5,526 nt of DNA, taken from NCBI GenBank assembly GCA_900319195.1, contig ONNL01000198.1, forward strand, positions 1-5,526, given 5' to 3'. The position numbers were made by a program, and so were the translations under genes. How positions within the stretch are numbered: the stretch's first letter is position 1; every line of letters starts with the position of its first letter. This DNA comes from an uncultured Ruminococcus sp. (GTDB taxonomy: Bacteria > Bacillota > Clostridia > Oscillospirales > Ruminococcaceae). The notes beneath the pieces are model-generated. The model saw only the letters and a program-made list of their open reading frames with translations, did not search any database and was not told the origin of the DNA. Shown here one piece after another: positions 5,354-5,526 of this stretch.

Positions 5354-5526
5354 GATATTTGTTTCATTAGGGTTGTCGGTTGTTGTGGTGTGTTTCAGAA
5401 TGCTTGATTTGACTTGTGCGGAACGGAATAGGAGTGTACCGATAGACTAAGGTATAATGGTGCTATGCTATATTTATTCTGGGCTTGATTCAAGTCTATA
5501 ACAATCAATAAGAACAACTGTTAATA
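5354..5526. other. AT-richer non-coding tail with a lone TATAAT
   Basis: No frame here starts behind a ribosome binding site, and the G+C content is visibly lower than in the genes. TATAAT is present at 5453-5458, but the stretch 16-18 bases upstream (AGGAGT region) does not resemble a -35 box. GCTTGATT is repeated directly at 5402-5409 and 5483-5490, and CTTGATTCAAG (5484-5494) is a short palindrome. A leader for a gene starting beyond the window is possible but not shown. Confidence 0.35.

Noticed and set aside
5235..5450. 71-codon plus-strand frame overlapping the stop of the Tp47-like gene as TAATG
   Set aside because: There is no ribosome binding site of note. The frame runs straight through the hairpin at 5234-5279 and the nested terminator-like repeat, and its translation resembles no family I know. 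The stop-start overlap looks accidental.
5451..5500. tRNA-like words (GGTATAATGGTGC, then TTCAAGTC)
   Set aside because: The bases flanking the supposed T-loop do not pair as a 5-bp stem, and no acceptor or anticodon stem can be built around them.
1..5526. CRISPR array, rRNA, transposase or integrase
   Set aside because: No regularly spaced repeats, rRNA signatures or recombinase motifs are visible on either strand.

Overview
The window looks like chromosome of a cellulosome-type gut or rumen Firmicute, most likely Ruminococcus or a close relative in the Oscillospiraceae. The reasons are a secreted protein ending in a type I dockerin of the kind common in ruminococci (DVNGD...FDL..MRKL), a Tp47-like secreted protein typical of gut clostridia, strong AGGAGG-type ribosome binding sites, consensus SigA promoters and genes of roughly balanced G+C. 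No species can be assigned from this alone.

Layout: (1) 1-87 holds no gene. (2) 88-1359, minus strand, is a PLP-dependent class I aminotransferase resembling the aspartate aminotransferase Ic group. Its TTGAAA-N17-TATAAT promoter is at 1405-1433. (3) 1372-1738 is a divergent intergenic region. It carries that promoter, a 15-bp palindrome, a plus-strand TTGACA-N17-TATACT promoter (1572-1600) and a leader of about 130 nt with two bulged hairpins. (4) 1739-2980 encodes a secreted transglutaminase-core protein (Cys252, His285, Asp301) with a C-terminal dockerin. 44 bases later, 3025-3816 encodes an AraC-family regulator; the two probably form one operon. (5) 3817-4032 is a dense regulatory region. 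It has repeated CTAA(C/T)AT words, a TTGACA-N16-GATAAT promoter, a 14-bp inverted repeat whose left arm covers the -10 box and whose right arm abuts the next ribosome binding site, and a terminator hairpin between the two arms. (6) 4033-5235 encodes a secreted Tp47-like protein whose C-terminus diverges from the family as I recall it. (7) 5236-5526 is non-coding, with a hairpin at the gene end, a nested terminator-like inverted repeat (5306-5353) and a lone TATAAT.

How it may fit together (inference): the dockerin protein would be secreted and docked onto a cohesin scaffold at the cell surface. The regulator made with it could act on the CTAAC-type sites around the Tp47-like gene promoter, linking the two secreted proteins. 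The most unusual part is the 3838-4024 control region, where a promoter fires into its own terminator-like hairpin and only longer read-through transcripts could fold a stem beside the ribosome binding site.
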